The translations under genes were made by a program, and so were the position numbers. From the NCBI GenBank assembly GCA_030017355.1, contig JASEIR010000123.1:1-7039 (forward strand): a DNA stretch of 7,039 bases, in the 5' to 3' direction. The notes below the pieces were generated by a model. The model made no database searches. It was not told where the DNA came from and saw nothing but the letters and a program-made list of their open reading frames with translations. Below are positions 4,959 through 7,039 of this stretch, piece by piece (position 1 is the first letter of the stretch; each line of letters opens with the position of its first letter). This stretch comes from Actinomycetota bacterium (lineage in GTDB: Bacteria; Actinomycetota; Aquicultoria; Aquicultorales; Aquicultoraceae).

Positions 4959-5027
4959 TGTAGGTGAGGTTCGGCAAAAGATCAGACGGGAGACCGGAGA
5001 CGGGCAAAGCCATCTGATTGCCTACAG
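4959..5027 (-). terminator. Nested hairpin at the end of the M23 gene, probable terminator
   Basis: The outer arms CTGTAGG (4959-4965) and CCTACAG (5021-5027) are perfectly complementary. Inside, plus-strand 4981-4989 and 5010-5018 form a 9-bp stem. In the minus-strand RNA this stem has one G-U pair and is otherwise perfect (ATCAGAUGG with CCGUCUGAU), while the plus-strand version has a C-A mismatch. That asymmetry, and the CTTTTG that follows on the minus strand (4974-4979), favour a minus-strand terminator for the peptidase gene. The outer stem includes that gene's TAG stop codon (5022-5024). The 20-nt loop is GC-rich with the repeated motif GGAGACC/GGAGACG. Confidence 0.5.
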
Positions 5028-6389
5028 CCAGTTCATTGGATTTACAGGGTTTCCGTTTGCCCTTACCTCGAAATGAAGATGTGGGCTGGTGACCAGGCCG
5101 GTTGCTCCTGATTCAGAGATGGCCTGTCCTTGGGACACATATTGGCCAGCGTGAACCAGAAGGTTAGAATTTTGCGCATAGAGAGTAGCTATCCCCTTGC
5201 CATGGTCAATGACAACAGTGTTACCATATCCACCCATCTTGCCGGCAATAATAACTATTCCACTCTGCGCTGCTCTAACTGGTGTGCCTGGTGGTACCTT
5301 AAAGTCAATACCCGAATGCAGGCGGGAATGCCTTAATATTGGATGGAAAAACCATCCATAACTCGTAGCGATAAGTCCATCGACAGGTCGGATGAAGCCA
5401 CTGTTTGTTGTAACGCTATCTGGGATATGCTGACTCGAGATTTGCCTAGAAGGCGTAAGGGTATCTGAAGCAGACCAAAAATTAAGGGTCGGTGGTAAAG
5501 TTTGCTCTCTTGCGCCAAGCTCTTTATTTCTCTTAATTGCTTCTTGTTGAAGCCGCCGGATTTGCCTAGCGATCGCTATGGATATGGAATCAAGCTTATT
5601 ATATTCAAGTTCAAGCCTTTTTCTTTTTTGCTCAAATCTTGCTAAGATTTTCTTTCGCATGATTAGTTCATTAGAGACAAGTTTTATTCTAACAGTAATT
5701 CTATTTTTAACCGCAAGTGCATGATTCTCTTCATCGATATATTGGAGCTTTTGCTTATGAAGAATTTTCTTGCTGATTTTAATCTCGTCGATTTTCAGGG
5801 GGATTGTCTTCAATAAACTCTTGATATCAAGAGTAAGCTTCTTATCGTTTTCGATTATCAGATTAATGAGCTTAATACGTTCAAGGAATGTAGCTTTGCT
5901 TTGCGAATCTAGGAGGACCATTAAAAATTTCAATTTGCCTCTTTTGTAATTGCTTACAAGTCGCTTTTTGTAAATAAAACTCTTTTTATTTAATTTTTGT
6001 TGTGCTGCTATTAGCTGTACTTGGGCCGATTTAATATTTTTCTGAGCTTGGTTTAGCTTTTCTTCGGCAGCTTTTTGCTGGGCAATGGTTTTATTAAGCT
6101 CTGCTTGAAGTTTTGTAAGCTCTGCTTGTAATTGCCTAATTTTTTCTCCGTTTTGGCTCATCTCACGCGCGACATCGTTGACATATTTGTCGTTGACGGG
6201 CTGCGGCTCATCGTTTATTTTAATTCCGGGCGGCGTTCGTAGCTGTTCTTCATTTAAAGCAACCTGCTGCATAGCAACTGCTGTTGAAAACGGCAAGGCA
6301 ATTACTATTGCTAGCACGATTGAAGCTGGCACAAGTATGGCTAGCATAACTGTGGCTTTTACCCAATACAATCTGTTAAAACTTACCAT
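5022..6389 (-). CDS. Coiled-coil M23 (LytM/peptidase) family protein, CwlO/PcsB/EnvC-like layout, with altered active site
   Basis: The product is 455 aa counted from ATG 6387-6389. A TTG at 6411-6413 would add 8 residues; neither start has a Shine-Dalgarno. An export segment spans about residues 12-40. A long coiled coil (about 70-290, Gln/Lys/Glu-rich) contains RGKLKFLMVLLDSQSKATFLERI, the central motif of wall hydrolases held inactive by their own coils (EnvC, PcsB, CwlO types). The C-terminal M23 domain has H358-S-G-I-D362 and H437-L-H439-F-E, giving zinc ligands H358, D362 and H439 and the general base H437. The usual TLYxH histidine is replaced: TLYAQ places Q406 there (codon CAA, 5172-5174). 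Family knowledge: this His helps catalysis in LytM, so activity may be weakened or lost and the protein could act as a non-catalytic activator, as EnvC and NlpD do. Related hydrolases are controlled by FtsEX; no such pair is nearby. The nested hairpin ends the gene. Confidence 0.88.
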   Translation of the reverse strand: MVSFNRLYWVKATVMLAILVPASIVLAIVIALPFSTAVAMQQVALNEEQLRTPPGIKINDEPQPVNDKYVNDVAREMSQNGEKIRQLQAELTKLQAELNKTIAQQKAAEEKLNQAQKNIKSAQVQLIAAQQKLNKKSFIYKKRLVSNYKRGKLKFLMVLLDSQSKATFLERIKLINLIIENDKKLTLDIKSLLKTIPLKIDEIKISKKILHKQKLQYIDEENHALAVKNRITVRIKLVSNELIMRKKILARFEQKRKRLELEYNKLDSISIAIARQIRRLQQEAIKRNKELGAREQTLPPTLNFWSASDTLTPSRQISSQHIPDSVTTNSGFIRPVDGLIATSYGWFFHPILRHSRLHSGIDFKVPPGTPVRAAQSGIVIIAGKMGGYGNTVVIDHGKGIATLYAQNSNLLVHAGQYVSQGQAISESGATGLVTSPHLHFEVRANGNPVNPMNWL

Positions 6390-6400
6390 ACGGACTAATG

Positions 6401-6429
6401 ATTTAACCAGCAACAGTGGGATAAGTCAA
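6401..6429 (-). promoter_or_regulatory. Candidate promoter of the M23 gene, implying a leaderless transcript
   Basis: On the minus strand TTGACT (6424-6429), a 17-nt spacer and TTAAAT (6401-6406) make a reasonable sigma70-type promoter. Transcription would begin near 6395, only about 6 nt before the ATG at 6389 and after the alternative TTG at 6413. That would explain the missing Shine-Dalgarno and favours the ATG. Confidence 0.4.
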
Positions 6430-6640
6430 CTGGCTAAGCTATGGGTTGATTGATCAAAGTGTGGCTTGAGCAGCAAAAATAAAAAACCAGCTATTCATTG
6501 ATTATATTACCTAGACTGCCGCCTGGTTTTATAATTTATACGCTTGCTAAGGCCTGGTTTTATAATTTATACGCTTGCTAAGCTGGGCAAACCACTGAGC
6601 TGGGTAAACTGTGTGCAAAGAGAAGTACACATGAGCGAAT
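6430..6640. other. Intergenic region between divergent M23 and rnpB genes
   Basis: No gene is seen. The main content is the 31-bp tandem repeat. A second, weaker repeat follows: AGCTGGGCAAAC (6581-6592) and AGCTGGGTAAAC (6598-6609), which match at 11 of 12 positions. The stretch is AT-rich on its M23 side. Confidence 0.5.
6521..6582. repeat. 31-bp perfect tandem duplication
   Basis: Two identical 31-bp copies lie head to tail (6521-6551 and 6552-6582), starting GCCTGGTTTTATAAT and ending CGCTTGCTAAG. Each contains TATAAT on the plus strand (6530-6535 and 6561-6566) and TATAAA on the minus strand, but no matching -35 at 16-18 nt. Copies are identical at every base, implying a recent duplication or maintenance by conversion. 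Confidence 0.95.
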
Positions 6641-6651
6641 TTATGGTAAAA

Positions 6652-6657
6652 TATGAT
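6652..6657 (+). promoter_or_regulatory. Candidate -10 element for rnpB
   Basis: TATGAT (6652-6657), overlapped on its left by TAAAAT (6647-6652), lies where a -10 for rnpB would be expected, giving a start near 6664. The corresponding -35 (ACATGA, 6629-6634) is poor. Confidence 0.3.
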
Positions 6658-6860
6658 AGACGGTTTTGATATTTTAGGTGGGGAAACGACCCGTCGCTGG
6701 TTGCTTTTGGTGTAATGCCGATGATTGGCATTTGAGCCAAAGCAGCTAGAGGAAACATCCCACACCCACACTTGATTATCAAGTGTAGCAGGCCGCCTTC
6801 CGCAAGGAAGGGCAGTTCCTGCTGGGATTCTGCTCTTGGCGGATCTCGCAAGAAGCACCA

Positions 6861-6878
6861 GGTAGAGTCGGTAGAGTC
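6861..6878 (+). repeat. 9-bp tandem duplication inside rnpB
   Basis: GGTAGAGTC occurs twice (6861-6869 and 6870-6878), followed by a related CGGTAGGGG. It lies in the specificity-domain side of rnpB before the AGTGCCACAGAGAC block. Confidence 0.85.
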
Positions 6879-6999
6879 CGGTAGGGGCTGACGACTAGTG
6901 CCACAGAGACGAGTCGCACTTTGTGCAGTTGCACTTGGTGCGGGTGAAACGCGGTAAACTTCCGGCTGGGTGCAACTCAAATAGGGCAGGGGACGTTCC

Positions 7000-7039
7000 T
7001 CCGATTTAACCGATTCTTATAAGAATCGGTTAAATCGGA
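7000..7039 (+). repeat. Perfect 40-nt palindrome at the window end, within rnpB
   Basis: The 20-nt arms 7000-7019 and 7020-7039 are exact reverse complements with the centre in CTTATAAG. In RNA this makes a stem of roughly 17 bp with a 6-nt loop, right after AAATAGGG where type A RNase P RNAs carry P15-P17. The arm may extend past the window: GACGTTCC lies just left of it (6992-6999). Confidence 0.9.

Larger units (their letters stand above)
6675..7039 (+). ncRNA. rnpB: RNase P RNA, bacterial type A, 3' end beyond the window
   Basis: This is the catalytic RNA of RNase P, which matures the 5' ends of tRNAs. Conserved blocks appear in the expected order. A P3-like hairpin spans 6703-6743 (GCTTTTGG/CCAAAGC and AATGCC/GGCATT). 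GAGGAAACATCC (6749-6760) is the 5' strand of P4, near the usual GAGGAAAGTCC. Hairpins follow at 6768-6786 (8 bp, TTA loop) and 6787-6823 (AGCAGG/CCTGCT enclosing CCTTCC-GCAA-GGAAGG, a GNRA loop). AGTGCCACAGAGACGAGTC (6897-6915) is the junction before P12. P12 itself (6915-6942) pairs CGCAC/GTGCG and GTGC/GCAC, and GGGTGAAAC, GGTAAAC (6953-6959) and AAATAGGG (6979-6986) follow. AAATAGG with a hairpin after it points to type A rather than Bacillus type B. The 5' end is approximate (6664-6680). The 3' strands of P4, P2 and P1 lie past the window edge. Confidence 0.85.

Noticed and set aside
4936..5030. Resemblance to a tmRNA 5' end (GGGGATG...) or to a GEMM-type riboswitch (GCAAAGCCA...GCCTACAG).
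   Set aside because: tmRNA lacks the TTCGAC block and would run through the peptidase gene. The GEMM match lacks the GNRA loop arrangement and there is no downstream plus-strand gene; pairing favours the minus strand.
6521..6582. 31-bp repeats as a mini CRISPR array.
   Set aside because: The two copies are directly adjacent with no spacer and no cas gene is present.
6547..6980. Two minus-strand open frames of 103 and 137 aa.
   Set aside because: They lie largely across the RNase P RNA gene, whose conserved RNA blocks explain the sequence better.

Overview
The window looks like a chromosomal stretch from a Gram-positive-type anaerobe with moderate-to-low GC. Evidence: clear Shine-Dalgarno and sigma70-type promoter signals, a multiheme c-type cytochrome carrying a copper-amine-oxidase-N-like domain, a CwlO/PcsB-like coiled-coil M23 peptidase, and a type A RNase P RNA with the AGTGCCACAGAGAC signature. 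A deep-branching Actinobacteriota or Firmicutes lineage would fit, but this is inference and the species is not recognised.

Layout, left to right. (1) The 3' end of a MacB/FtsX-type ABC permease (1-230, +) is followed by a small anchored DUF5666-like protein (272-697, +), probably in one operon. (2) A hexanucleotide repeat (695-736) fills the gap to a convergent DedA membrane protein (739-1347, -). (3) A non-coding stretch with an inverted repeat and promoter-like sites precedes an unusual gene (1626-2066, +). Its product joins an IS3-type transposase helix-turn-helix to the second half of a BlaI/MecI repressor. (4) It overlaps by 8 bp a convergent four-helix membrane protein of unknown function (2059-2565, -), which has a well-formed promoter. 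(5) A 52-codon open stretch with one CxxCH heme motif and no start codon (2653-2808, -) may be a cytochrome remnant. An orphan 90-aa gene (2814-3086, +) follows. (6) A bidirectional terminator separates it from the hexaheme cytochrome (3182-4699, -). (7) The cytochrome's upstream region carries two different two-copy tandem repeats. (8) A coiled-coil M23 endopeptidase homologue (5022-6389, -) ends in a terminator-like nested hairpin and has Gln where the family usually has a catalytic His. (9) A 31-bp perfect tandem repeat lies ahead of the RNase P RNA gene (about 6675 to beyond 7039, +), which runs off the window inside a perfect 40-nt palindrome.

The genes do not form one pathway. The functional themes are envelope (ABC permease plus DUF5666, DedA, M23 peptidase), extracytoplasmic electron transfer (the cytochrome) and tRNA processing (rnpB). 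The most unusual items are the transposase-HTH/BlaI chimera, the His-to-Gln change in the M23 domain, and a recurrent pattern of short exact tandem duplications (6, 9, 9, 12, 16, 22 and 31 bp units) in nearly every segment. I see no complete novel defence or mobile system.
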